A stretch of 24,719 nucleotides of DNA. Source: Candidatus Accumulibacter sp. UBA704 (GTDB lineage Bacteria; Pseudomonadota; Gammaproteobacteria; Burkholderiales; Rhodocyclaceae). The stretch covers positions 24,859 through 49,577 of the forward strand of contig DBMG01000009.1 in assembly GCA_002304785.1 (NCBI GenBank). Direction: 5' to 3'. Below the pieces are notes generated by a model. That model was not told the origin of the DNA. It was given only the letters and a program-made list of their open reading frames with translations, and made no database searches. Position numbers and translations under genes: made by a program. Shown here piece after piece: positions 15,888-22,994 of this stretch; position 1 is the first letter of the stretch; each line of letters begins with the position of its first letter.

Positions 15888-16609
15888 AACCGATGCCGCC
15901 CGCTGAATTGTGGACGCAGCTCACGGCCTCGCCGCTGCTCGGGTTGAGCGTGACGCTCCTTGCCTACCTCGCTGGAGTCTGGCTGTTCAAGCGCAGTGGG
16001 CAGAAACCGCTGTGCAACCCGGTATTGATCGCCATCGTGTTGCTCTCGCTGCTGCTGTGGGCCACCGGCACGCCGTACCAGCGTTATTTCGACGGCGCGC
16101 AATTCATTCATTTCCTGCTCGGCCCGGCCACTGTGGCGCTGGCGGTGCCGCTGCATGCCTACTGGAGGCGGCTACGCCAGATGGCGCTGCCGCTCGTCGT
16201 CGCGCTGTTCGCCGGTTCCGCGACGGCTGCGTTTTCGGCAATGGGTTTGGCTTGGCTGTTCGGTGCTTCGCCCGAAACCATCTTCTCGCTCGGTCCGAAA
16301 TCGGTGACCACGCCAATCGCCATGGGCGTCGCCGAACAGATCGGCGGCATCCCGTCGCTGACGGCGGTACTGGTGATCCTCACCGGCATCCTCGGCGCGA
16401 TGGGCTTTCCGGCGTTCTTTCGCCTGCTGCGCATCCGCAATCACGCCATGCAGGGCTTCGCCGTCGGCCTGACGGCGCACGGTCTTGGCACCGCCCGCGC
16501 CTTCATGGTCAGCGAGGAAATGGGCGCGTTCTCAGCGCTCGGCATGGGGCTCAACGGAGTATTGACGGCGGTTCTGCTACCCTTGCTGCTGTCGCTGCTG
16601 ATTCGCTGA
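15884..16609 (+). CDS. LrgB/CidB-family membrane protein
   Basis: This 241-residue protein starts at the ATG overlapping the cidA stop. It has about seven membrane helices and the LrgB family signatures: FLLGPATVALAVPLHAYWRR, LGPKSVTTPIAMGVAEQIGG and GLTAHGLGTARAFMVSEEMG. It is the obligate partner of the CidA/LrgA protein. In plants and bacteria this family is linked to transport of small organic acids such as glycolate or pyruvate, or to control of murein hydrolases. Its stop (16607-16609) overlaps the AAGGAG preceding yceH, so yceH is very likely in the same transcript. Confidence 0.92.
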   Translation: MKPMPPAELWTQLTASPLLGLSVTLLAYLAGVWLFKRSGQKPLCNPVLIAIVLLSLLLWATGTPYQRYFDGAQFIHFLLGPATVALAVPLHAYWRRLRQMALPLVVALFAGSATAAFSAMGLAWLFGASPETIFSLGPKSVTTPIAMGVAEQIGGIPSLTAVLVILTGILGAMGFPAFFRLLRIRNHAMQGFAVGLTAHGLGTARAFMVSEEMGAFSALGMGLNGVLTAVLLPLLLSLLIR

Positions 16610-16620
16610 AGGAGAAAGAG

Positions 16621-17265
16621 ATGACCCCGACCGCCCTGCCCCTGCTCACCCCCATCGAAGCCCGCATCCTCGGCGTCCTCGTCGAGAAGGAAAAGACCGT
16701 TCCGGACACCTACCCGCTGACGCTGAACAGCCTGTCCTCGGGCTGCAACCAGAAGACTTCGCGCGATCCGGTGATGAACCTGGCAGATGCCGAAATCCAG
16801 GCGGCACTGGACGAGTTGCGCAGCCGCTCGCTGGTACTGGAAAACTACGGCGCCTCCGGCCGGGTGCTGCGCTACACGCAGAATTTCGGCAAGGTTTACG
16901 GCCTGCCGCAGGCCAGCGTATGCCTGCTCGCCATCCTGGCGTTGCGCGGCCCGCAGACGGTCAGCGAACTGCGCGCCAACTGTGAGCGCCTGTACCGCTT
17001 CGAGGACGCATCAACCGTCGAAGGCTATTTGGAAGAACTCGCCGCACGCAGCAGCGGCGCGTTGACCGTCAAGCTGCCAATACAACCGGGATCGCGCGAA
17101 CACCGCTGGGCGCACCTGCTGTGCGGCGAAGCCGGCCTGCCGGCGGCCGAAGCCCCTGCAAGCCCGGGAAACTCGGCGCTCGAGGAACGCATCGCGCGTC
17201 TCGAACAAGAGGTTGCCGAATTGCGCGCCACCTTGGCCGAGATCATCGGAAAAACATCCCTCTGA
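16621..17265 (+). CDS. yceH: YceH family protein (DUF480/UPF0502)
   Basis: This 214-residue cytoplasmic protein starts six bases after AAGGAG (16609-16614). It shows the DUF480 pattern: LTPIEARILGVLVEKEKTVP, NSLSSGCNQKTSRDPVMNL, two winged-helix-like modules, GPQTVSELRANCERLYRF, and a C-terminal coiled coil at about 185-207 (LEERIARLEQEVAELRATL). The family is conserved in proteobacteria, has a tandem winged-helix fold and no settled function. The winged helices suggest nucleic-acid or protein binding. It is tightly spaced after the CidAB-like pair, a co-location with no known reason. phhB follows after 73 bases. Confidence 0.92.
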   Translation: MTPTALPLLTPIEARILGVLVEKEKTVPDTYPLTLNSLSSGCNQKTSRDPVMNLADAEIQAALDELRSRSLVLENYGASGRVLRYTQNFGKVYGLPQASVCLLAILALRGPQTVSELRANCERLYRFEDASTVEGYLEELAARSSGALTVKLPIQPGSREHRWAHLLCGEAGLPAAEAPASPGNSALEERIARLEQEVAELRATLAEIIGKTSL

Positions 17266-17338
17266 TCGGTTGCGCACACCGAACCCCCGAACTGTCCTAC
17301 CGTTCCGCAATCAAACGCAGACCAACAGGAGAACGAAC

Positions 17339-17695
17339 ATGAGCACACCGGTCTGCGATCTCACCACCAAACACTGCAAACCCTGCGAAGGCGGCGTTGC
17401 GCCATTGACGCCGGCGGAAGCGGAGACCTTGCTGAAGACCCTCAACGGTTGGGAGCTCTCGGGCAACGAACTGGTCAAAACCTACCGCTTCAAGAACTAC
17501 TACGAGACGATGGCCTTCGTGAATACCACGGCCTGGATTTCGCACCGCGAAGACCATCACCCCGATCTCGAAGTCGGCTACAGGCAATGCCGCGTGCGCT
17601 ACTCGACCCACGCCATCGGCGGGTTATCGGAGAACGATTTCATCTGCGCGGCGAAGGTCGACGCGCTGGTGTCTGTGGATGCGCCCTCGCATTGA
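17339..17695 (+). CDS. phhB: Pterin-4a-carbinolamine dehydratase
   Basis: This 118-residue protein has AGGAG upstream of the ATG at 17339. The dehydratase signature is clear: ISHREDHHPDLEVGY with the catalytic His-His-Pro, RVRYSTHAIGGLSENDF, and Asp near the end. The enzyme dehydrates 4a-hydroxytetrahydropterin during pterin recycling with phenylalanine hydroxylase. No phhA is in the window; stand-alone homologues in bacteria have also been linked to molybdopterin metabolism. A Cys-rich N-terminal extension (CDLTTKHCKPCEGG) is common in proteobacterial members. It may be the last gene of the cidA-lrgB-yceH run or have its own promoter in the 73-base gap. Confidence 0.94.
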   Translation: MSTPVCDLTTKHCKPCEGGVAPLTPAEAETLLKTLNGWELSGNELVKTYRFKNYYETMAFVNTTAWISHREDHHPDLEVGYRQCRVRYSTHAIGGLSENDFICAAKVDALVSVDAPSH

Positions 17696-17920
17696 AGGCA
17701 AACGCGCAACTCCGCTGTGTTTTTTCAGCGCTTCCTGCCAGAGTGCTTCTTGCCGATTCCGACTTAGTCGCGAAAAGGGTAAAATTCCGCGGATTGAATT
17801 GACGGCCTTTCCGAGGTCATCGCCAGCAAGCACCGGTCAGACCAATATGCATATGTGATCGCGGCGGTTTCTGGCTGAATCAGGATCGGCGTATTGTCAC
17901 CAATCCTTGAAATGACACCC

Positions 17921-18220
17921 ATGAAAACTCTCGAATCCGGCTGTTTCATCATCATCGGACGAACGCCATCAGGCAAGCCGTTCAGGCCCAGCGACTGGGA
18001 CCATCGTCTGTGTGGCGCGCTTTCCCTGTTCGACAAGGGCAAGCTTCAGTATTCAAAGAAGGTCATGCCCATTCATCACGAGTTGGGCAAGGCCGTGTAT
18101 GTCGACGGGTCGCTCAAGGACTCCAACCCGGCCATGTGGAACTTCGTTATTAACTTTGCCAAGGATAACGAGATGCAGATTGAGTGGCCGGATACTTGCG
18201 TCATGCCCAAAGCCGACTAG
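17921..18220 (+). CDS. DUF3579 family protein
   Basis: This protein of about 99 residues has the betaproteobacterial DUF3579 pattern: IIIGRTPSGKPFRPSDWDHR, LCGALSLF, YSKKVMPIHHELGKAVYVDG, and NFAKDNEMQIEWPD. Its function is unknown. The ATG at 17921 fits the family start; in-frame TTG at 17894 and ATG at 17915 cannot be excluded, and none has a strong Shine-Dalgarno. A TAAAAT at 17780-17785 in the 225-base upstream region could be a -10 box, but I see no matching -35. Neighbours give no functional clue. Confidence 0.85.
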   Translation: MKTLESGCFIIIGRTPSGKPFRPSDWDHRLCGALSLFDKGKLQYSKKVMPIHHELGKAVYVDGSLKDSNPAMWNFVINFAKDNEMQIEWPDTCVMPKAD

Positions 18221-18248
18221 GCCGGGCTCGATCCAGCCGTCTTGCCAT

Positions 18249-18274
18249 AAAAAAAGGCGCAGTCCCTGCGCCTT
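18249..18274 (-). terminator. Intrinsic terminator of the CBS-domain gene
   Basis: AAGGCGCAG (18254-18262) pairs perfectly with CTGCGCCTT (18266-18274) across a three-base loop. On the minus strand the hairpin runs into seven T residues, a classic intrinsic terminator directly after the CBS-domain gene. It may also help stop the convergent DUF3579 transcript. Confidence 0.85.
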
Positions 18275-18279
18275 CCGGA

Positions 18280-18747
18280 TCAGGACTCCTTTTCCGGCCA
18301 GTCCTTGATATAAGCCTTCAGAACCCTGTTTTCCAGGGTTCTTTCTTCCAGAACCGCCTTGGCGATATCGCGCAGCGAGATGACACAGATCACGGTCTTG
18401 CCATCCATGACCGGGACATAGCGCGCCTTGTTGTCGAGCATCAGCCGGCGCAGTTCATCGACGTCCATGTCGGGTGTCGCCGTCGGTGGATTGCGGAACA
18501 TCGCCTCATGCACGAAGATCTCGAGAATCGGCGGCGTTGGACCCGTATAGCGCTCCTTGAGTCGCCGGGCCAGAATGGCAATGACTTCACGGAACGTCAG
18601 CATGCCGACAACTTCACCGCCGTCGATAACCACCACGGCGCCGACATCATTGTCATCCATGAGACAAATCGCCTCTGCGATCGGCGCATTCGGGCTAACC
18701 GTAAACAAGGTGGTATCTTTTAGCTCGAGTATTTCCCTGACGTTCAT
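18280..18747 (-). CDS. Two-CBS-domain protein
   Basis: This 155-residue cytoplasmic protein consists almost entirely of two CBS motifs. CBS1 (about 5-67) includes TLFTVSPNAPIAEAICLMDD and GAVVVIDGGEVVGMLTFREV; CBS2 (about 78-140) includes DMDVDELRRLMLDNKARYVP and TVICVISLRDIAKAV. Such paired CBS proteins form a Bateman module that binds adenosine ligands (AMP, ATP, S-adenosylmethionine or NADH) and regulate partner proteins. No partner domain is fused. GGAG lies five bases before the ATG at 18747; a GTG two codons upstream is within the Shine-Dalgarno region and less likely. A perfect intrinsic terminator follows, and an extended -10 promoter lies about 65 bases upstream, so it is a single-gene unit. 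Confidence 0.92.
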   Translation of the reverse strand: MNVREILELKDTTLFTVSPNAPIAEAICLMDDNDVGAVVVIDGGEVVGMLTFREVIAILARRLKERYTGPTPPILEIFVHEAMFRNPPTATPDMDVDELRRLMLDNKARYVPVMDGKTVICVISLRDIAKAVLEERTLENRVLKAYIKDWPEKES

Positions 18748-18812
18748 ATTCACTCCAATTCGGTTCTGGTATCCCTTGGACCCGTTTCCGCAAACAAGCC
18801 CCCCGTGTCACG

Positions 18813-18821
18813 ATAATAGCA
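18813..18821 (-). promoter_or_regulatory. Extended -10 promoter of the CBS-domain gene
   Basis: On the minus strand TGC-TATTAT forms an extended -10 element (TGN plus a five-of-six match to TATAAT). Transcription would begin near 18806, about 60 bases before the ATG. No good -35 is visible, as is usual for extended -10 promoters. Confidence 0.45.
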
Positions 18822-18842
18822 GTATTGAAAAATCCAGCCTAG

Positions 18843-18865
18843 AACGTTGACGATTTGTCGACGTT
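18843..18865. other. Hairpin in the region between the CBS-domain and DUF6282 genes
   Basis: AACGTTGAC (18843-18851) pairs with GTCGACGTT (18857-18865) around GATTT, with one G-T wobble. It lies just upstream of the CBS-gene promoter, in a 300-base gap without genes (18748-19047). It could be an operator or part of a terminator for the DUF6282 transcript; nothing decides between these. Confidence 0.35.
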
Positions 18866-19004
18866 TCTCCAGACACAACACAAGGATCAGGTCGCGCCCG
18901 TCTTCGACGGCACATGCTAGCCAGGAGAATCAAGGGACACGTATTCAGATACCGTCGTCCCGGTGAAACCGGACTTCAGACAGCACCTCGAGCGCACGGG
19001 TTCC

Positions 19005-19027
19005 GGCCGTCGCCCAGGGCGACGGCC
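19005..19027 (-). terminator. Perfect hairpin after the DUF6282 gene
   Basis: GGCCGTCGCC (19005-19014) pairs perfectly with GGCGACGGCC (19018-19027) across a three-base loop, 21 bases past the DUF6282 stop. There is no T run on either side, so termination may be weak or factor-assisted, but the position suits the end of the matC-type/DUF6282 operon. Confidence 0.5.
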
Positions 19028-19047
19028 ATGTCCGCACACCGTAGAGC

Positions 19048-19878
19048 CTAAAGCCCGAGAACCGTTGCCGGATTGACCTTGGTCATGCGGTCGACAGCCG
19101 CCTGCGGAACCCCGGCCTGCAACAGAAAACCAACGTATTCCGCCAGCGCCTCGCTCCAGATCGGGTTCTCGACCTGGCCGCCGTCGGTGGCCACGATCGT
19201 CGAGTCGAATCCGATCGCTTCCATGGCCTCCAGGTTGCGCCGGAAGTTCTTGTCGTACGCGCCGCCGACGTTGCGCGCGTAGCAGCGTTCGAAGAACACG
19301 TCGAATGCGGCGAGGCGCTTCTGGTCGTCGATCGACATATCGATCGTCGCCCACTCGGGATGGTTGACCACGATCCTGCCGACGCCAAGCCTCCGCGCCT
19401 CTTCGACGACGACCAGTGTTTCAGCCGGTGTTCCGTGCCCGGTGCCGAGGGCGATATCGGCCTCGGCAATCATCCTGAGAATCGGGACCAGCGCCGGAAC
19501 CACCTTGCCGTCGGCGACGGTATCGACGCCGTCGCTCTTGCCCTGGCGTTTCCTTTCGTTGGCCGAAAACGAGGTGGGCAGCCAGACGATCTTCGCGCCG
19601 AGCTTGATCGCCGTCTCGACGGCGATGGCGTTCAGCCCGCCGACGTGCGGATTGAGGACGATGCCGCCAAAGACGTCGATACCGGGAACCGCTTCGCGAG
19701 CGATCGTGGCGCGATCCATGGTCGTGACCAGATGCGACTTGATGACGATGGCCCGCGCGCCGACCCGCCGCGCCTCGGCAGCGAGCTGGAGATCGGAGAG
19801 GCGCCGCACCCGGATATCCGGGTTGGTATGGATGTGGATATCGATGACACCCTGCAGCAATTTTTCGGTTTCATTCAT
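19048..19878 (-). CDS. DUF6282 amidohydrolase-like metal-dependent hydrolase
   Basis: The 276-residue cytoplasmic protein looks like a TIM-barrel amidohydrolase. It has an N-terminal HxH metal motif (VIDIHIHTNPD; H15, H17), K47 and H49 in IVIKSHL, further candidate ligands H148 (GTGHGTP) and H173 (VVNHPEW), and D232 in VATDGGQ, followed by a C-terminal NPATVLGL. This order (HxH, Lys, His, His, Asp) matches the ligand order of dinuclear amidohydrolases. I recognise it as the DUF6282 group, whose substrate is not established. AGGA lies upstream of the ATG, ten bases after the MatC-type carrier gene, so the two are co-transcribed. The pairing suggests hydrolysis of an imported dicarboxylate-like compound, for example a cyclic amide, lactone or N-acyl acid; that is inference. 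Confidence 0.82.
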   Translation of the reverse strand: MNETEKLLQGVIDIHIHTNPDIRVRRLSDLQLAAEARRVGARAIVIKSHLVTTMDRATIAREAVPGIDVFGGIVLNPHVGGLNAIAVETAIKLGAKIVWLPTSFSANERKRQGKSDGVDTVADGKVVPALVPILRMIAEADIALGTGHGTPAETLVVVEEARRLGVGRIVVNHPEWATIDMSIDDQKRLAAFDVFFERCYARNVGGAYDKNFRRNLEAMEAIGFDSTIVATDGGQVENPIWSEALAEYVGFLLQAGVPQAAVDRMTKVNPATVLGL

Positions 19879-19888
19879 GGTTCGTGTC

Positions 19889-21190
19889 CTACAGGATGAA
19901 AGTTTGCACGCCGGTCAACAGCAACGCCGCGGCAAAGCCGATGGGGACCGCACGGAACAGAAGTTTCGGGAAGAGTTCATTGCGCCCTTCATCGGTTGCG
20001 CAGGAGCCGAGCACCAGGCTGCCGCCCGAGGAGAACGGCGAAATGGCCGAAGCCTGCGCCCCGACGACGATGCAGATGAACAGCAGCATCGGATCGAAAC
20101 CGCTTGACGCGGCCAGCGCCGGAACCAGCGGGAACAATGCCGGCGTGACGACACCCAGGGTACTGGAGAACAGCGACATGATCGCGGCGACCACGCACAT
20201 GGCCAGCGGAACCAGGTAACCCGGCAGGCTGGAGCCGATCCAGGACGCCAGCAGCTTGATCGTACCCGCCTTGATCGCCACCGAGATGAGCATCCCGACG
20301 CCACAGATCATGATCAGCGTGCCCCACGGCACCATGGCCACGACTTTCTTCTCGTCACCCAGCTTCATGAGCAGCGCGATGACTGCAAAGATGCTGGCCA
20401 CCAGGCCGATGTCCATCTTGGAGTTGATGAAAGTGATGGTCTTGCTGTCCGGGATGGCCAGGTGCAGCAGCGGCGCGGCGAGCACGATGCCCATCATCAG
20501 GGCAATCAGCACCAGTGTCGTCTTCTGGTTCTTGTCGAACGGCTCCGGGCGCTCGGAGAGGGAGACGCTGCTGCCCATGGTCTTCCTGTGATCGGTGAAG
20601 AACACCAGCACGCCGAGAACCAGGAAAGGAATCACCATCGTACTGGCGAAGATGCCGATCGAATGGACGAACGCGGCATCCGCCGACACGCCCGCGCTCT
20701 GCATCAACCCGCGGAAGATAAGACCGCTCTGGCTGGCCATGAAATTCGCCCCGGCCAGTGCGCCGTAGTTGACGGCCATCGCGCCGATCATCTTGCCCAT
20801 GCCCGTCTTGTCGCACAGCAGCAGCGTGATCGGCGCCATGAACGCCAGAACGGTGTAGAACCCGGCGCCCATCCCGGCGATCAGCGTCGCGGCCAGGAAC
20901 ACGGCGAAGGGGAGCATGTGCGGGAACTTGCGGCAGCCGTACATCAGGTGACCGGCCAGCTTCTCCAGCGTGCCGTTGACCAGTGCGAAGTTGTAGAACA
21001 GCGAGACGGCAAAGATGACGAAGAAGATGCTGATCGGCCACATCTTCACCACGTCCGGCGCCTTCAGATCGAGGACGAAGCACCCGATGATGTAGGCAAA
21101 GGAAATTGCAAAAAACCCGGTATTTATCTTCGTCTTGTAGCCCAGCACGATCGAAACGACGATCGCGGTTACGACGATCAAACTCATCAT
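19889..21190 (-). CDS. MatC-type dicarboxylate carrier (ion transporter superfamily)
   Basis: The 433-residue protein has about 11-12 membrane helices. Visible features are a hydrophobic MatC_N-like first third (VVTAIVVSIVLGYKTKINTG, WPISIFFVIFAVSLFYNFAL), GYCRK-like cytoplasmic loops, ISPFSSGGSLVLGSC near the C-terminus, and a charged central loop at about 200-225. MatC of Rhizobium is a malonate carrier; related proteins carry other dicarboxylates. AGGGGA seven bases upstream selects the ATG at 21190; in-frame ATGs at 21196 and 21217 are too close to or before it. A 17-codon leader frame ends with TGA overlapping this ATG. It heads a two-gene operon with the DUF6282 hydrolase and is divergent from a GntR/UTRA regulator, which suggests substrate-induced uptake. 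Confidence 0.88.
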   Translation of the reverse strand: MMSLIVVTAIVVSIVLGYKTKINTGFFAISFAYIIGCFVLDLKAPDVVKMWPISIFFVIFAVSLFYNFALVNGTLEKLAGHLMYGCRKFPHMLPFAVFLAATLIAGMGAGFYTVLAFMAPITLLLCDKTGMGKMIGAMAVNYGALAGANFMASQSGLIFRGLMQSAGVSADAAFVHSIGIFASTMVIPFLVLGVLVFFTDHRKTMGSSVSLSERPEPFDKNQKTTLVLIALMMGIVLAAPLLHLAIPDSKTITFINSKMDIGLVASIFAVIALLMKLGDEKKVVAMVPWGTLIMICGVGMLISVAIKAGTIKLLASWIGSSLPGYLVPLAMCVVAAIMSLFSSTLGVVTPALFPLVPALAASSGFDPMLLFICIVVGAQASAISPFSSGGSLVLGSCATDEGRNELFPKLLFRAVPIGFAAALLLTGVQTFIL

Positions 21191-21240
21191 GACCATTCCC
21201 CTGTTGTAGAGATGCACGCACGGATGGTTGATCTCATCAT
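21187..21240 (-). CDS. Possible 17-codon leader peptide of the carrier gene
   Basis: ATG at 21240 opens a 17-codon frame (MMRSTIRACISTTGEWS) whose TGA overlaps the carrier ATG as ATGA. The region around both starts is a 13-base direct repeat, so the leader start copies the context of the true start. The upstream Shine-Dalgarno is weak (GGTGGTC). It may be a translationally coupling leader or simply a by-product of the duplication. Confidence 0.25.
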   Translation of the reverse strand: MMRSTIRACISTTGEWS

Positions 21241-21499
21241 GACCACCACGAAATCAACCTGTTTTACCACCAAGAAGCAAATGCGGTTCTTGTTTTATTG
21301 TTCCCGCCCGTCACCGTCGGAAGCACGCCGGCGGCAACACCAATTCATATACACATATATATGATTGTATGAAATATCGTATTGACCTTGCGCGCCGATG
21401 TCAACTAGTTGCAACACTCATAGCGACGCCCTCTGCAGCATGGACTTATCCGCCTCATGCGGATAGAGTTGTCACCCTCCTGGTCATCTGGATGGTTGT
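21191..21499. promoter_or_regulatory. Divergent control region between the carrier gene and the GntR gene
   Basis: This 309-base intergenic region carries all control signals of the divergent unit. From left to right: a 13-base direct repeat (21183-21195, overlapping the carrier start, and 21233-21245); an inverted repeat GGTTGAT/ATCAACC (21226-21232 and 21253-21259); an AT-rich palindromic cluster (21345-21373); and an inverted repeat ATCCGC/GCGGAT (21448-21453 and 21459-21464) before the GntR gene. Exact promoters could not be assigned with confidence. Confidence 0.6.
21345..21373. promoter_or_regulatory. AT-rich palindromic operator cluster for the GntR regulator
   Basis: TCATATA (21345-21351) and TATATGA (21358-21364) form an inverted repeat with a six-base spacer. 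A further half-site TTGTATGAA follows at 21365-21373 and recurs at 21496-21504 over the GntR start codon. AT-rich palindromes of this kind suit HutC/GntR regulators; the assignment is inferred from position. Confidence 0.5.
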
Positions 21500-22237
21500 A
21501 TGAATTCCGGCAAGCTGGCGCACGACGAGCGCCTTCCCCTCTATCAACGGCTGCGCGACGAAATGGTGGAAAAGATCACCACCGGCGAATGGCGCCCCGA
21601 CCAGCCAATCCCTACCGAAGCCGAACTGACCAAGACCTACGGAATGGCCGTCGGCACGGTGCGCAAGGCGGTCGACGTCCTCGTCGCCGAAGGACTGCTG
21701 GAGCGCAATCAGGGGCGCGGCACCTTCATCCGCCGCCCGAGCTTCGACGCTTCGCTATTCCGCTTCTTCCGTCACCTGACGAGCGAAGGCGGCCGCAAGA
21801 TCCCCGAGGGACGCGTCCTGGCGCGCACGCTCGAATCGCCGCCGGAATACGTCGCCGCCGCGCTGGGCCTCTCGGCCAAGGGCAAGGCCATCCGGCTCGA
21901 GCGGCTGCGCCTGATCGACGGCCACATCGTGCTCGCGGAAGAAATCTGGCTGCCAAAAAGCCGCTTCGCCGCCCTGCTGGATATCCCCATCGAAGATTTC
22001 GACAACCTGCTCTACCCGTTCTACGAAACGCGCTGCGGCCAGGTGGTTGCATCCGCCAAGGAAACCCTGACGGTAGACTCGGCAGATGCCGAGGTCGCGC
22101 GACGGCTCGGCATCGCGGAAGGCAAGCCCGTCGTCGTCATCGAACGCCTCGCCCTCGGCTTCGACCGCAAGCCGCTCGAATGGCGCCGCTCGCATGGCGC
22201 GGCCGACACCTTCCGCTACCAGGTGGACATCTGCTGA
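21500..22237 (+). CDS. GntR/HutC-family transcriptional regulator with UTRA domain
   Basis: The 245-residue protein has an N-terminal GntR winged helix (about 12-77) with PLYQRLRDEMVEKITTGEW, PTEAELTKTYGMAVGTVRKA and EGLLERNQGRGTFI. A UTRA ligand-binding domain (about 95-240) follows, with GKAIRLERLRLIDGHIVLAE and KPVVVIERLALGFDRKPLEW. UTRA domains bind small metabolites and usually release the repressor from DNA. It is divergent from the MatC-type carrier and DUF6282 hydrolase genes, and the region between them has palindromic half-sites, one overlapping its own start codon. It therefore likely controls both itself and the operon in response to the imported compound. The Shine-Dalgarno is weak. 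Confidence 0.93.
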   Translation: MNSGKLAHDERLPLYQRLRDEMVEKITTGEWRPDQPIPTEAELTKTYGMAVGTVRKAVDVLVAEGLLERNQGRGTFIRRPSFDASLFRFFRHLTSEGGRKIPEGRVLARTLESPPEYVAAALGLSAKGKAIRLERLRLIDGHIVLAEEIWLPKSRFAALLDIPIEDFDNLLYPFYETRCGQVVASAKETLTVDSADAEVARRLGIAEGKPVVVIERLALGFDRKPLEWRRSHGAADTFRYQVDIC

Positions 22238-22289
22238 CATCGCAAGCCGGTAAAATGCCGGTTTCCACCGATACGGAGCACCCGCAGCA

Positions 22290-22982
22290 ATGCCCGCACC
22301 ACACGATCCCGCCGCCTGGCAAGCCTTCAGCCAGCTCATCAACGCACGCCGCTCGACGCGCGGCTACTTGCCGAAGCCGGTCGACCGCGCCCTCATCGAG
22401 GAAATCCTCAGCCTCGCCTCCCGCTCGCCGTCCGGCACCAATACCCAGCCGTGGCGCGTGCATGTTCTCACCGGTGCAGCGCTCGACCGCGTCGTGCGAG
22501 CCGTGTGCGCCGCTTACGACGCGGAGCCGGGCCGAAGCGATTCCGTCATCTACCCCAACTTGGAGGGCGAGCCCTATCTGTCGCGCAAGCGCTCCCTGGG
22601 CAAGGCCATGTACAGCCTGATGGGCATCGGCAAGGGCGACACGGCGGCCATGCACGCCCAGCGCCGGCGCAATTTCGAATTCTTCGGTGCACCGGTCGGG
22701 ATCTTCGTCACCGTCGACAAGGCGCTCGGCTGCGGCAGCTGGCTGGACACCGGCATGTTCATGCAGTCGCTGATGCTCGCCGCCAAGGCCAAGGGGCTGG
22801 ACACCTGTCCGCAGGGCTTCTGGGTGCACTACGAATCAACAATCGCCCAAGCCGTCGGCTGGCCGGAGAACGAACGCCTGGTCAGCGGCATCGCCCTGGG
22901 CTATGCCGATCCAGCCGTGCCGGAAAACACCCTGCGCTCGGAACGCGCCGCGCTGGCCGAATTCGCCGTCATTCACGAATAA
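22290..22982 (+). CDS. Nitroreductase family FMN-dependent oxidoreductase
   Basis: The 230-residue protein has the nitroreductase fold signatures: INARRSTRGYLPKPVDR (FMN phosphate contacts), SRSPSGTNTQPWRVHVLTG, GAPVGIFVTVDK, SWLDTGMFMQSLMLAAKAKG and C-terminal VSGIALGYADP. Such homodimers use NAD(P)H and FMN to reduce nitroaromatics, quinones or other electrophiles. GGAG lies twelve bases before the ATG, somewhat far. A TAAAAT at 22251-22256 could be a -10 box, but no matching -35 is seen. The gene begins 52 bases after the GntR stop and is followed after 12 bases by a tautomerase gene, so the latter two are probably one transcript. The physiological substrate is unknown. Confidence 0.92.
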   Translation: MPAPHDPAAWQAFSQLINARRSTRGYLPKPVDRALIEEILSLASRSPSGTNTQPWRVHVLTGAALDRVVRAVCAAYDAEPGRSDSVIYPNLEGEPYLSRKRSLGKAMYSLMGIGKGDTAAMHAQRRRNFEFFGAPVGIFVTVDKALGCGSWLDTGMFMQSLMLAAKAKGLDTCPQGFWVHYESTIAQAVGWPENERLVSGIALGYADPAVPENTLRSERAALAEFAVIHE

Positions 22983-22994
22983 GGAGCCTCAGAC

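Noticed and set aside
17780..17785. TAAAAT as a -10 box for the DUF3579 gene
   Set aside because: No -35 at acceptable spacing, and the distance to the start codon is about 135 bases, so it is not listed as a promoter.
22251..22256. TAAAAT as a -10 box for the nitroreductase gene
   Set aside because: Candidate -35 sequences (TGGACA, CTGACA) are at 21 or 11 bases rather than 16-18, so the promoter is not supported.
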